Shown: in pieces, positions 52,562-61,900 of the stretch
How positions within the stretch are numbered: position 1 is the first letter of the stretch
How the letters are laid out: the number at the start of each line of letters is the position of its first letter
NCBI RefSeq assembly: GCF_900172335.1
Contig: NZ_FWFX01000016.1
Span: forward strand, 24,952-88,951
From: Roseovarius albus
GTDB taxonomy: Bacteria > Pseudomonadota > Alphaproteobacteria > Rhodobacterales > Rhodobacteraceae
Direction of reading: 5' to 3'
DNA: 64,000 nucleotides
Translations under genes and position numbers: made by a program
The notes under the pieces: model-generated
What the model was told of the DNA's origin: nothing
Database searches by the model: none
Seen by the model: only the letters and a program-made list of their open reading frames with translations

Positions 52562-53365
52562 ATGCAAAAGAACATAGAATCTAAAGCCCACTTTGATGAA
52601 CATCCACTAAGCTGGACATTCCATCGAAACACCTGTCGCTGGGCACACAATGCGCAAGAGTCCAGTGGATCAGATGATGTGCCAGAACCAGGCGCAGAGT
52701 ATCCCGATTTGCCATACACGCCGCTGCCAGAGCCTCAGGCCATCAAGGAAAAATTTGATGACCTAATAAATCGGCGTTGTTCTTGCCGGGATTTCTCAGA
52801 TGCCCCCATATCGCAAGACGCAATTGCCACAATTTTGCACTATGGTTACGGGATCTTGGGGACAGATCACTGGGGCACGGCTGAATTCCTTGAACGACCC
52901 GTTCCATCGGGTGGGGGGATGTATCCCTTAGAACTTTACCTTCTGACGCGCCGCGTTACCAATCTTGAAGATGGCATTTATCACTACGCCCCCCTCTCCC
53001 ATGGCCTCGAGCAAGTCCGAGCTGTGACGCTGCCTGACCCGTTGATCCGCTATCTGTTTATGGGGCAGTACCCGGTCTTAACGGCGGCGGCCATCGTGAT
53101 CATTTCGGCCGCTCCGGGCCGCAGCATGAAGAAATACGGCGACAGAGGTTATCGCTACATGCTCTTTGAGGCCGGGCACATCGCCCAAAACATGAACCTC
53201 GCAGCCTGCGCTCTTGGCTTGGAAACCCTTAATCTTGGGGGGTTTTTCGACGATGAAATCAACCGGCTTTGCGGCGCGAAACGCGACGAACAACTGCCAC
53301 TATACGCAGTGGCGATCGGAAGGGGTGTTTCGAACTCAAAACACCGGCTGCGCTTTTCTGAGTAA
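52562..53365 (+). CDS. SagB-type FMN-dependent azoline dehydrogenase (B protein)
   Basis: A 267-residue nitroreductase-fold enzyme that would oxidise azolines to azoles. RRCSCRDFSDAPISQDAI is the FMN-binding Arg region, PSGGGMYPLELYLLTRRV the SagB signature, and YMLFEAGHIAQNMNLAACAL the second nucleotide-binding helix; GRGVSNSK closes it. The gene follows the YcaO gene by 13 bases with a weak AAGG site. A precursor, C-D and B set is the minimal TOMM kit. No transporter or protease follows within 500 bases. Confidence 0.87.
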   Translation: MQKNIESKAHFDEHPLSWTFHRNTCRWAHNAQESSGSDDVPEPGAEYPDLPYTPLPEPQAIKEKFDDLINRRCSCRDFSDAPISQDAIATILHYGYGILGTDHWGTAEFLERPVPSGGGMYPLELYLLTRRVTNLEDGIYHYAPLSHGLEQVRAVTLPDPLIRYLFMGQYPVLTAAAIVIISAAPGRSMKKYGDRGYRYMLFEAGHIAQNMNLAACALGLETLNLGGFFDDEINRLCGAKRDEQLPLYAVAIGRGVSNSKHRLRFSE

Positions 53366-53856
53366 GAGCTGAGGGAGCGCGCCCAATCGGTTAATCTCAC
53401 GACGGCACTGCTTAGGAATTCGCGGTACACAAGTCTGATGCCACAACCATCTAGAGCGGACTGAAGCGAGAGATGTGAAAATCCGTTCAGCAGAACAAAG
53501 TGAAAAACATGTGGTTAGACGGAATGAACCCAAATTTTTCTTGGGCGTCAATTATCTTTGTTTGAAAAAATCATGTTGGCTTTTTCTTTGATGAAAGAAA
53601 ACTTTCCAGCTAGCCAATGTTAGTACCTTCAACAGCTACAAAATTGAAAATGGGCCGAGCTCAAACCAAACTCGACCCATCTCATCTGCTAATCAACTTT
53701 GTTGCCTCGGCTGTACTGTAGTGCCACCCCCCCAGGGACGAGAAGATCGCAAACATATTAGCAGATCAGTGCTTCACAAACCTTTACAAGCTTTGAAGCG
53801 ATGTTGCGTTCCTGCAGAGTGTGTCCAATCTGCAGGAACATTGATTAAGGCATGCC
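53366..53856. other. gap after the RiPP cluster
   Basis: Nearly 500 bases without a supportable gene separate the dehydrogenase from the convergent BCCT gene. It includes AT-rich sequence and the hairpin at 53650-53680 described separately. I looked for an exporter or an immunity peptide and found neither. Confidence 0.45.
53650..53680 (-). terminator. terminator downstream of the BCCT gene
   Basis: ATGGGCCGAG and CTCGACCCAT form a ten-pair stem with one mismatch around an 11-base loop. On the minus strand the stem is followed by TTTCAATTTTG, a modest T-rich tail, so it would end transcripts running left from the BCCT gene about 180 bases after its stop. Confidence 0.5.
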
Positions 53857-55536
53857 TTACTCAGCTGGCATGGTGCCTGTATCAGGATCGATTGTGCTCG
53901 CGACACCCGCTGACTCTCGGCGGCTGTCATTCCAGATTGCTTTGATCAATGCGATACACATGAGCGCCATTACAACAGAGAACGGCAGAGCACCGATCAC
54001 CATGGCGGTTTGGATGGCACCAGTACCGCCTGAAACCAGCAAGCCACCAACCACAAGCGCAAGCGCTGAGCCCCAGAACAACACGTGTGGACGTGCTTTG
54101 GGTCCGGCGTCACCGGCCGCGCTGATTGTGTTAACGATCAGAACCGCAGAGTCCGCTGATGTTACAAGGAACGTCATTAGCAGCACAACGATCACCACCG
54201 CCATCGCCCAGGCCAGTCCCTGTGCAATATCGGCTAGCATGTACTCGGTCATCGCAAAGATTTTGTCACCATTGGCTGCATCAAGGATCAAACCATTTGC
54301 ACCACCATTCAATTCTAGATCAATGGCTGTGCCACCTGCCCAGGCGAACCAAACAAAGCACATAAGTGACGGCACGATCATCGCACCCAAAACGAATTCA
54401 CGGATACTACGACCACGTGAAATACGTGCCAAGAACAGGCCCACAAACGGTGCGAATGCGATCCACCATGCCCAATAGAACACAGGCCACCAACCTTGCC
54501 ATTGTGTAAGCAGGAAGGCCTCTGATCCTTCTACACCATCAGAGCTATAAACGTTGAAGCTCAACCAAGGCAACGCAATGAGGTAATCCCAAATCCCTAC
54601 AAAGAATGCTTTGGCTCCAAAGAATGTTGCACCAAAGATAATGAAGAAACTCAGCAGGAAGATTGAAAGCACCATATTGATGTTCGACAGCCACTTAATG
54701 CCCTTACCAACACCCGACAACGCCGACAGCGTTGATGCGCCCATGATCACAATCAAGGCGACAATAATGCCAAGCGTCGTTGCGGATCCGTCTTCAAGTG
54801 CGAGACCGCCAATACCGATTCGTGTCAATCCAGCTACAAATTGTTCAACGCCGAACCCAAGAGTTTGCGCAACACCCAGAATGGTCGCAACAACCGCCAC
54901 GATATCGATGATATGGCCTGCATTACCGGACAGGGATTTCCCGAATAGCGGTGTCAGAGACGACCGAATGGTTAGCGGCAAACCACGGCGATAGCTAAAG
55001 AAAGCAAGAGCCAAACCTGCAATGGCATAGCACGCCCAAGCGCCCAAGCCCCAGTGCAGATATGACCAGACATAGGCGGTACGAACATTGTCGGCATCCA
55101 AAGCGGTCGTTACACCTTGAATGACCGAAGGGTTATTCTTGAAGTGAGCAACGGGTTCCGCCACAGCCCAAGTCAACATTCCAACGCCGATACCGGCGCC
55201 AAACATCATTGAAAACCATGAAAAATTCGAGAATTCAGGCTTTTCTCCGTCGGTTCCGAGATTAAGTCGTCCAGCAGCAGGCCAGATCGCCAAACCGATA
55301 CAAACGATAACGAACGCCGTGACAACCCAGATGTACCAAGCCGCGAATTGGGCCAAAATTGCTGTATTCCAGTTTCCAAGAACTGTTCCCGCTTGCGTCG
55401 GCCATACGATACACCAAACCACAAGCATACTGATGATTATCTTACTGACCACCGTCACATTGACACTGAAGCCCCGATAGAAACCACTGTCAGCGGTCTT
55501 AATCGGCAATTCAGATAATGGGGGTTTAATTGACAT
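53857..55536 (-). CDS. BCCT-family betaine/carnitine/choline transporter
   Basis: A 559-residue secondary transporter with about twelve membrane helices. MMFGAGIGVGMLTWAVAEP is the GxGxG sodium or proton coupling motif in helix 3, AYVWSYLHWGLGAWACYAIAG the helix 4 region, and FVWFAWAGGTAIDLEL and the W-rich QGWWPVFYWAWWIAFAPFV segment with aromatic residues form the quaternary-ammonium box. ATG 55536 lies seven bases behind AGGGAGAA; a GTG at 55542 is less likely. Divergent from a LysR gene and adjacent to dimethylglycine dehydrogenase, so glycine betaine or dimethylglycine is the likely cargo. Confidence 0.9.
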   Translation of the reverse strand: MSIKPPLSELPIKTADSGFYRGFSVNVTVVSKIIISMLVVWCIVWPTQAGTVLGNWNTAILAQFAAWYIWVVTAFVIVCIGLAIWPAAGRLNLGTDGEKPEFSNFSWFSMMFGAGIGVGMLTWAVAEPVAHFKNNPSVIQGVTTALDADNVRTAYVWSYLHWGLGAWACYAIAGLALAFFSYRRGLPLTIRSSLTPLFGKSLSGNAGHIIDIVAVVATILGVAQTLGFGVEQFVAGLTRIGIGGLALEDGSATTLGIIVALIVIMGASTLSALSGVGKGIKWLSNINMVLSIFLLSFFIIFGATFFGAKAFFVGIWDYLIALPWLSFNVYSSDGVEGSEAFLLTQWQGWWPVFYWAWWIAFAPFVGLFLARISRGRSIREFVLGAMIVPSLMCFVWFAWAGGTAIDLELNGGANGLILDAANGDKIFAMTEYMLADIAQGLAWAMAVVIVVLLMTFLVTSADSAVLIVNTISAAGDAGPKARPHVLFWGSALALVVGGLLVSGGTGAIQTAMVIGALPFSVVMALMCIALIKAIWNDSRRESAGVASTIDPDTGTMPAE

Positions 55537-55659
55537 ATGCACTTCTCCCTAATGGCTCCATCGCTCTCATGCGATTCGGCGATGGGCAGTGTACATTGTG
55601 TTTCATGTATGAGAATAGGTAACATTCACGACCATAGTTTCAGTAAACGGAAACCTTTA

Positions 55660-56589
55660 ATGTCAAAATCCGCACTCATCCGTCGTTTAAGCGATGTGGA
55701 TATCAGGCTTGTCCGGATTTTCATGACTGTTACAGAATACGGTGGGTTTGCGGCATCAGAACTTGAGCTAAACATCGGAAGATCGACCATATCGAGGCAT
55801 GTTTCTGATCTCGAGACACGTATTGGCCTGAAACTATGTCATCGGGGCCCTTCAGGGTTTTCGCTCACACCTGAGGGAGAACTTGTTCTGGCTGCGGCAA
55901 GTAGACTGTTGAACTCAATTGAGGGATTTCAATCTGAAATTGACAATATTCATGCTGAATTAACAGGTACATTGCGAATTGGAATCTTTGACCAGTCGTC
56001 GACAAACCCTAACGCAAATGTACACAGAGCCCTCAAAAGCTTTGATGAGTTAGCAAAAGAGGTGACATTGGAAATAGCTCTCGCACCTCCGAGCAACCTT
56101 GAATCGAGGGTTATCGACGGGAGCTTGGATCTCGCAATTGTTCCGATCCATCAGCAATCATCTCAGTTGCAATATCTGCCCCTCTACGAAGAACACATGG
56201 CCCTGTATTGCGGTACAGGTCATCCCTTGTACAATATGGACCCAGAGACCCCCCTTGCGGATTTAATGCTATCAAATCACAAATACGCTGGATACGCTTT
56301 CAATTCCCCAAACATGATGGCTGGACAAAGATTGGGTATTCGGCGTGCTGCCCGTGTCCAAGAAGAAGAGGCGCTTTTGCTTCTCATCCAATCTGGCGCG
56401 TATCTGGGATTTCTCGCAACGCATGTTGCGGAGCCCTTTTTACTAGATGGTCGCCTTAAGTCCGTGTCTGCTGCTAAAACTGGGTACACGAGTACATTCG
56501 CAGTCGCGACGCGCAAAAAGCCCATTCCAGATCGAAAAACTCTCGAGTTTGTCGAGTGCCTCAAATTGGCACATGATTATAAGGCTTGA
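55660..56589 (+). CDS. LysR-family transcriptional regulator
   Basis: A 309-residue LysR protein with a slightly unusual DNA-binding front: SDVDIRLVRIFMTVTEYGGF, AASELELNIGRSTISRHVSD, then ETRIGLKLCHRGPSGFSLTP. The effector domain has GTLRIGIFDQSSTNPNANV and DLAIVPIHQ. The start ATG 55660 is preceded only by a weak CGGAAACC; a longer frame from 55537 would overlap the BCCT start and is rejected. It is divergent from the BCCT gene and likely regulates betaine uptake. Confidence 0.85.
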   Translation: MSKSALIRRLSDVDIRLVRIFMTVTEYGGFAASELELNIGRSTISRHVSDLETRIGLKLCHRGPSGFSLTPEGELVLAAASRLLNSIEGFQSEIDNIHAELTGTLRIGIFDQSSTNPNANVHRALKSFDELAKEVTLEIALAPPSNLESRVIDGSLDLAIVPIHQQSSQLQYLPLYEEHMALYCGTGHPLYNMDPETPLADLMLSNHKYAGYAFNSPNMMAGQRLGIRRAARVQEEEALLLLIQSGAYLGFLATHVAEPFLLDGRLKSVSAAKTGYTSTFAVATRKKPIPDRKTLEFVECLKLAHDYKA

Positions 56590-56763
56590 ATTTCTTTATT
56601 CGCTGTCGGCTACATAGGCGGGATTTGCTCAGATGCTCGCCAGATTTTCTCAGGCTCCCTAAAAGGGTATTCATGGCCCGTGTATTTTTAAGAAACGATC
56701 CCGGTCATCAATGTATCACTGTAAGCCGGTGGGATTCATTGCTCCAAATAATCGCCTTCGACT

Positions 56764-56794
56764 TAAGCGCAGGCCGAAAATCGGCCTGCGCTTA
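56764..56794. terminator. bidirectional terminator
   Basis: TAAGCGCAGGCCGA, loop AAA, TCGGCCTGCGCTTA form a perfect 14-bp stem, followed on the plus strand by GTTTTATTG. It lies 13 bases beyond the stop of the minus-strand dimethylglycine dehydrogenase gene and ends plus-strand transcripts from the LysR gene, so it serves both converging units. Confidence 0.8.
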
Positions 56795-56806
56795 GTTTTA
56801 TTGTTC

Positions 56807-59257
56807 TTACGCAGTGATGCGCTCGTTGCTTGGATCCCAAAGCGGTTCGTCTTTTTGAACGATTGCTCGGCAGCGTTTTCCGTAGATCTCGACTTCCAAC
56901 TCGGTACCTGGTGCGGCTTTATCAGAGCGAACGACACCCAAAGCAATTGATGCGTTTACTCGGTAACCCCAGTTCCCCGATGTGGTTTCGCCGACAACTT
57001 CATCTCCGTCCCAAATCGTAGACATGTATGGCGCGTCTGCGTCATCAGATTCCACGATCAACGTCACAAAGGCTTTCTTTGACCCTGCTTGCTTTTCAGC
57101 TTGCAGCGCCGCTTTGCCCGGGAAGTTCTGCTCTTTGTTTAGGCGAATGAAACGCTCAAGACCGCCTTCCAGCAAGCTATAGTCGCTGGATAGATCACCT
57201 TTCCATGTTCGATAGCCTTTTTCGATCCGCATTGAATCAAGCGCATACATACCGAACGGAGTGGCACCAGCATCGCGAACGGCCTCATAGGCGGCAGCAC
57301 TATCTTCAAAACTTGTATGGATCTCCCAACCAAGTTCGCCGCCGAAACAGATGCGCATAAGTTTGGCTGGCTTGCCAGCAAAGGTTGCATCCTGGTGTGT
57401 AAGCCAACCTGTTGTAAGGTCTGCATCCGTGAGCTGAGACAACAGATCACGAGAACTTGGGCCGGCCACAAGCAGGGTGCTCCAGTCGCGTGTTACATCC
57501 GTCAAAGTCAATGACCCATCAGATGGCAGGGATTTGAGCAAGAACTCATAGTCATGCCACTGCGCGACCGCGGCAGTCATCAACATGAAGTCATCTTCTC
57601 CAAAGCGGATGATGGTGACTTCGGTGATAATTTTGCCGCGACTATCGGCAAAGTAACCAAGGTTCATACGGCCTGCTTTGGGAAGTGCCCCGGCAACTTG
57701 ACCTCGCAGCCATTCTGCCGCCCCTTCACCTTTGAGGGTGTAGCGAGAGAAACCAGGCATATCGAGAACGGCTACGTTGTCCCGACAGGCTTCGACTTCT
57801 TCTTTTACGCGAATAGCCCAAGGACCATTGCGATCCCATGTTTCAGTCGCAGCTTCAGAAGTATCGTCGCCTTCCTTTGCAAACCAGTTCGCTCTCTCCC
57901 AACCATTGTAAGCGCCCATTTGGCCACCGTCGGCCAATAGTCGTTCATGGTTTGCCGACAACTTCTTATCGCGTCCTGCAGGCCATTCATGGTGTGGGAA
58001 GTGCATGGCATATTCGTGGCCATAAGTTTCCAGTGCTTTTGATAGGCAGTAATCGTGATCGGCGTAGTCGGTGTAGCGGCGCGGATCGACGGCCCACATA
58101 TCAAGCTCAGTTTCGCCGTGCATAATCCATTCGGACAAGACTTTGCCTGCACCGCCACCTTGCGCGATACCAAATGTAAATGAATGAGCTTCAAACGCAT
58201 TCTTTACGCCGGGCATAGGACCAATCATCGGCAGGCCGTCAGGTGCATATGGAATAGGACCATTGATATTGCGACCCACACCTGCAGTGCCCAGCAGCGG
58301 CAAGCGCTCCATGGCGTCTTCGATATACCACTCCAAGCGCTCCAGATCATCTGGGAACAGTTGGAATGAGAAATCATGTGGCATTGGATCTTCTGGAGTA
58401 ATCCAGTGCGCCTTACAGTTGCGCTCATATGGCCCGAGATTCAGACCGTTTTTATCTTGGCGCAAATAATAGGAAGTATCCACGTCACGGATCATCGGCA
58501 TTTTCTGGCCGTTTTCTTTGGTCCACTCGGCCAGCTCAGGAATCTCGTCTGTCAAGAAGTATTGGTGTGACATTACAACCATCGGAACTGTCCGACCACC
58601 AAATGGCTTGAACATTTCACCAACTCTTTGAGCGTAGTACCCCGCGCAGTTGGCCACGTATTCACACCGAATGTCACCTTTTTCGGTCTTGACGATCCAT
58701 TCGTCACCATCGCGTTCAATACCGGTTGCCGAACAGAACCGCTCAATTCTGCCGCCAGCATCCCGTGCGCCTTTTGCCAGAGCTTGTGTCAGCTGAGCGG
58801 GATCGATATCGCCATCGAGCGGGTCCCACAAACCGCCTTCCAAATCGTGAGTCTCAATGAACGGATTATAGGCTTTCAGTTCTTCAGGTGTGCAGATATC
58901 CATTTGCAGACCTTGATAGCGTCCCATTCCGGCCACGCGCTCGAACTCCTGCATTCGCTCTTTGTTGTGAGCCAAGCGGATCGCACCAGTGACGTGGTAG
59001 TTCATAGGATAGTCAACGTCTTCACCCAATGTACGATACATAGCAGCAGAATAGCGCTGCATGTTCATCACTGCCCAAGAGCCAGCAAAGTTTGGCACAT
59101 TGCCTGCCGCATGCCATGTGCTGCCAGCAGTCAGTTCGTTCTTTTCCAACATGACGCAATCTGTCCACCCGGCTTTGGCCAGATGATACAGTGTCGATGT
59201 ACCAACGACACCTCCACCAATGATAACCACTCGGGCCGTTGAGGGAAAATTGGACAT
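56807..59257 (-). CDS. dimethylglycine dehydrogenase family FAD/GcvT protein
   Basis: An 816-residue two-domain enzyme. The N-terminal DAO-type flavodomain has VVIIGGGVVGTSTLYHLAKA and TAGSTWHAAGNV with His49, the residue usually joined covalently to FAD; SFTFGIAQGGGAGKVLSEW is its C-terminal cap. From about residue 430 a GcvT-like part (LDMPGFSRYTLKGEGAAEWL, GELGWEIH, GYRTWKGDLSSDYSLLEGGL) binds tetrahydrofolate and captures formaldehyde. It would demethylate dimethylglycine or sarcosine to glycine, giving 5,10-methylene-tetrahydrofolate. AGGAGA precedes the ATG. It is co-directional with the XRE-cupin regulator and next to the BCCT carrier. Related enzymes use other N-methyl amines, so substrate is probable rather than sure. 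Confidence 0.9.
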   Translation of the reverse strand: MSNFPSTARVVIIGGGVVGTSTLYHLAKAGWTDCVMLEKNELTAGSTWHAAGNVPNFAGSWAVMNMQRYSAAMYRTLGEDVDYPMNYHVTGAIRLAHNKERMQEFERVAGMGRYQGLQMDICTPEELKAYNPFIETHDLEGGLWDPLDGDIDPAQLTQALAKGARDAGGRIERFCSATGIERDGDEWIVKTEKGDIRCEYVANCAGYYAQRVGEMFKPFGGRTVPMVVMSHQYFLTDEIPELAEWTKENGQKMPMIRDVDTSYYLRQDKNGLNLGPYERNCKAHWITPEDPMPHDFSFQLFPDDLERLEWYIEDAMERLPLLGTAGVGRNINGPIPYAPDGLPMIGPMPGVKNAFEAHSFTFGIAQGGGAGKVLSEWIMHGETELDMWAVDPRRYTDYADHDYCLSKALETYGHEYAMHFPHHEWPAGRDKKLSANHERLLADGGQMGAYNGWERANWFAKEGDDTSEAATETWDRNGPWAIRVKEEVEACRDNVAVLDMPGFSRYTLKGEGAAEWLRGQVAGALPKAGRMNLGYFADSRGKIITEVTIIRFGEDDFMLMTAAVAQWHDYEFLLKSLPSDGSLTLTDVTRDWSTLLVAGPSSRDLLSQLTDADLTTGWLTHQDATFAGKPAKLMRICFGGELGWEIHTSFEDSAAAYEAVRDAGATPFGMYALDSMRIEKGYRTWKGDLSSDYSLLEGGLERFIRLNKEQNFPGKAALQAEKQAGSKKAFVTLIVESDDADAPYMSTIWDGDEVVGETTSGNWGYRVNASIALGVVRSDKAAPGTELEVEIYGKRCRAIVQKDEPLWDPSNERITA

Positions 59258-59315
59258 TGTGTTTCTCCTAATTGTCCTGTTGCGAGCAGCACCCGCAACG
59301 TTGTTTGTTATTCCG

Positions 59316-59918
59316 TTAGTATATCGATGGTCCGATCACCCAGATAACCACCGCTGTCTCATCGTAAGGGTTGGACCACCGATAAACTTCACCTCGAATT
59401 CGAAAACTATCGCCTGGCCCCACTGTGAAACGCCTCTCCCCCACTTCGAGGTTCAGAGCACCCGAAAGTACAAAACCCAGTTCTTGCGTTTGGCGTTGCG
59501 CTGGCTTTTGCATTTTGGATCGCGGCAAAAATGTTGAATGCACCATCTCAAAATTGTCGGTCAGATCAGGTGAAAGGAGCTCTTCAATGAGACCTTCTTT
59601 GCTTGACCCCATTTGACGGCGCGCACCTGCTCTAACAACATATCCGCGTTCGATTTCAGGCGTATTTGGATGGCCGAAGAACATTGAAACCGGCACCATC
59701 AAGATTTCAGCAATCTGACGTAAGTCTGAGATTGAGGGCACTGATTTTTCACGTTCAACCTGACTAAGCCAACCAATCGAGCGACCGAGTTGCTCGGCCA
59801 TATCGTGGAGAGTGTGCCCGCGCGCCTTCCGAAGAGCGCGTATATCCTCTCCTATATTGGTCAATTGTTCAGGTTCTTGGTGCAATGAGCTAGCGACTTT
59901 CGTGAAATTTTGGATCAT
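59316..59918 (-). CDS. XRE-family regulator with C-terminal cupin
   Basis: A 200-residue regulator. Residues about 22-80 are a Cro/C1 helix-turn-helix (IRALRKARGHTLHDMAEQLG, SIGWLSQVEREKSVPSISDL); residues 130-195 form a small cupin (LGFVLSGALNLEVGERRFTV, GPGDSFRIRG) that would bind the effector. It lies 58 bases upstream of the dimethylglycine dehydrogenase gene on the same strand. Repeats of TTTCGTGAAA lie over its own start and upstream, so it is probably autoregulated. Regulators of this type often control betaine or polyamine catabolism. Confidence 0.87.
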   Translation of the reverse strand: MIQNFTKVASSLHQEPEQLTNIGEDIRALRKARGHTLHDMAEQLGRSIGWLSQVEREKSVPSISDLRQIAEILMVPVSMFFGHPNTPEIERGYVVRAGARRQMGSSKEGLIEELLSPDLTDNFEMVHSTFLPRSKMQKPAQRQTQELGFVLSGALNLEVGERRFTVGPGDSFRIRGEVYRWSNPYDETAVVIWVIGPSIY

Positions 59919-59969
59919 TTTTTCACGTTATCGATCTATTTCGTGAAAATTTCAAGAGTTTTTTCACGA
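59898..59969. promoter_or_regulatory. four-copy operator cluster TTTCGTGAAA / TTTCACG
   Basis: TTTCGTGAAA occurs at 59898-59907 and 59939-59948, TTTCACG at 59921-59927, and TTTTCACGA at 59961-59969, so copies alternate in orientation about every 20 bases around the XRE-cupin start. The core is a palindrome of TTTC and GAAA around G and T, the sort of site a Cro/C1-type dimer binds. Likely autoregulation. Confidence 0.6.
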
Positions 59970-60229
59970 GCTGATTTGGCTGACTTGCCTTTATTTGTTG
60001 ATAAGGCCTCTCACAGGTTAAACCTCTTCAGGTTATCGAAGTGGAATTTTTTGTTCACCTTCATAAACTTAGAGTTCTTATCTGCATTTTCATTTTGACT
60101 ACCCGCCGATGCAGGTGAAAAAAATCCAAGACACACGAATAATGAGCCAGACCTTCATCCATCAGATTCGTTAAAGATAGGATCTTATTCGTGACGTTCA
60201 CGCCAAAGACGCTTGGGTCTTTGCTAATT
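59919..60229. other. gap between two regulator genes
   Basis: Some 310 bases lie upstream of the XRE-cupin gene. Its first 50 bases hold the TTTCGTGAAA operator repeats; the rest is AT-rich and has no frame I would call. A minus-strand frame at 60061-60303 overlaps the LysR gene end and is rejected. Confidence 0.45.
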
Positions 60230-61150
60230 TCAGCGCATTGTCTCGCTATCGATTTGTTTGGATATCCAGTCAAATACAACTTTTGGGCTTTGTTGTTGGG
60301 CATTATAGTTGCGTGACATGACGTATCCCGCGTTGCTACTGACTATATCGTTGGTCGCGAAAACAAGCAGCTTCTGACGGATCAATCGGTCGACAAGTCC
60401 CAGCCAGCCCAACGCTATACCCTCTCCAGAAACGGCGGCCTGTATGAGCATGTCGTAATTGTTAAAGCCGATAAAATTATGAGTTCGATCATCTTGGAAA
60501 CCAAGGTTTGCGAACCATCCTTGCCAAGTTTGCCAGTCTGCTAATACCGGTCGCGACAAGCTCAATAGTTGAAGATTTAAAAGATCATTTGCCGCGTTTA
60601 TCGGGCCATGAATTGCCAAAAATTCCGGACTGCAAACGGCCGCGACTTTTTCTTCGAGCAACAGTTTGTCGCCTTTTTTCATTTTACTCAAATCGTTTAC
60701 ATGAATTGTAATATCACAATCATCGCTATGCACTTGAGACGCTAAAATCTGGATTTCAACGTCTTCGCCCAATTCGGCACGCAGTTGCGATAGCCGCGGC
60801 ATCAACCAATAGGTAGAAAAGGCAAAATCCGCAGAAATTCTCACGCGAGCGTTTTTGGAGCGATCCAGCTGCGATCCGTATGCTGTGCGGATTCTCTCTA
60901 ATGCAGGCGATACCACGTTCAGAAGGCGCAATCCCTCATTGGTAAGCGCAACCCCACGATGTTCGCGTTTAAACAAGGCAATTCCTAAGTCGAGCTCCAA
61001 GGCCTTGATGCTTTGGGAAACCGACGACTGTGTCAGGCCAAGGGCTTCGGCCGCCTTAGTAAAGTTGCCATTCTCGGCAGCGAGACGGAAAACTAGTAAA
61101 TTTGACAGGTTTTGGTGTATTTTGCGATTAATTTTTCTAATGTCATCCAT
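60230..61150 (-). CDS. LysR-family transcriptional regulator
   Basis: A 306-residue regulator: NLLVFRLAAENGNFTKAAEA, then LGLTQSSVSQSIKALELDLG and ALFKREHRGVALTNEGLRLL, with an effector domain containing EIQILASQVHSDDCDITIHV. ATG 61150, giving MDDIRKINRKIHQNLSNL, is preferred because AGAGGA lies nine bases upstream; ATGs at 61183 and 61189 are less good. A TATGATCATA-like palindrome near 61181-61190 may be its operator. It is divergent from the two unknown genes at 61319. Confidence 0.83.
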   Translation of the reverse strand: MDDIRKINRKIHQNLSNLLVFRLAAENGNFTKAAEALGLTQSSVSQSIKALELDLGIALFKREHRGVALTNEGLRLLNVVSPALERIRTAYGSQLDRSKNARVRISADFAFSTYWLMPRLSQLRAELGEDVEIQILASQVHSDDCDITIHVNDLSKMKKGDKLLLEEKVAAVCSPEFLAIHGPINAANDLLNLQLLSLSRPVLADWQTWQGWFANLGFQDDRTHNFIGFNNYDMLIQAAVSGEGIALGWLGLVDRLIRQKLLVFATNDIVSSNAGYVMSRNYNAQQQSPKVVFDWISKQIDSETMR

Positions 61151-61318
61151 AACAAAATATCCTCTGCAAATCTCACAATACATGATCATAGTATATCAAA
61201 GCACATTACCAATGCGAATGTTACTGCGTCATGCGGAGCCGAATTTGCAGGGTATAGGGCGGAGTGGATACTTATCACTCCAAATATCGTTGAAACTTAG
61301 TTCCGATGTAGGCCGCAA

Positions 61319-61900
61319 ATGTTGATTGAGTATCTCACAAAAGATCCCCGCGCTGGAGATAGCCGCGTTCAGAAGCAAGCCAACCGATCCGATGGAACGG
61401 TTCCAGATGAAACGATATCAGAAGAAGGTGCGCTCGCATTTCTGAAACATATTCTTAGAGAAGACCAACAAGACACTTTGGTGATCAATCATCCACGAGT
61501 TTTAGGGCAGGCAGTCGCTGCAAGGAAAGTGCTGGAGTCACTCCGATCAAAAAAGGGGGCGATCAAGCTACCTGACACTAAGGCATTTGCAATATCATCG
61601 AAGGATGAAGTTGAAACATTCATGTATATACACAAGATATCGCTTTGGGGGACTGGGACGCCCAATCAGCATTATGCCAGCCGTGAATTTCATTCACTGA
61701 AGCAACAGCTAAACGATGAACAGATGAAAATCATACGGCATGGATGGTTGGCGCCTGAATGTTCCAAATCTTCAAATCGTTCCGACCGAAAGGCAGTGTT
61801 AAATGCTGTGTCAAAGCTAGCGGAACGAAAAGTCCAAGATTGGGAAGTAGAATTGCTTTGCAACCCTGAAGAGACATTTTCTCAGGAGTTTATTGTATGA
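61319..61900 (+). CDS. hypothetical protein
   Basis: A 193-residue soluble protein of unknown family, rich in charged residues, with a helical region near residue 33 (ISEEGALAFLKHILREDQQD) and no signal peptide or membrane segment. It leads a two-gene unit, overlapping the next gene by four bases (ATGA at 61897-61900), downstream of a divergent LysR gene. I recognise no motif and infer no function. Confidence 0.6.
   Translation: MLIEYLTKDPRAGDSRVQKQANRSDGTVPDETISEEGALAFLKHILREDQQDTLVINHPRVLGQAVAARKVLESLRSKKGAIKLPDTKAFAISSKDEVETFMYIHKISLWGTGTPNQHYASREFHSLKQQLNDEQMKIIRHGWLAPECSKSSNRSDRKAVLNAVSKLAERKVQDWEVELLCNPEETFSQEFIV

Noticed and set aside
56764..56794. Possible small RNA or riboswitch at the strong hairpin
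   Set aside because: Its position between converging genes and the following T-rich tract are fully explained by a bidirectional terminator.
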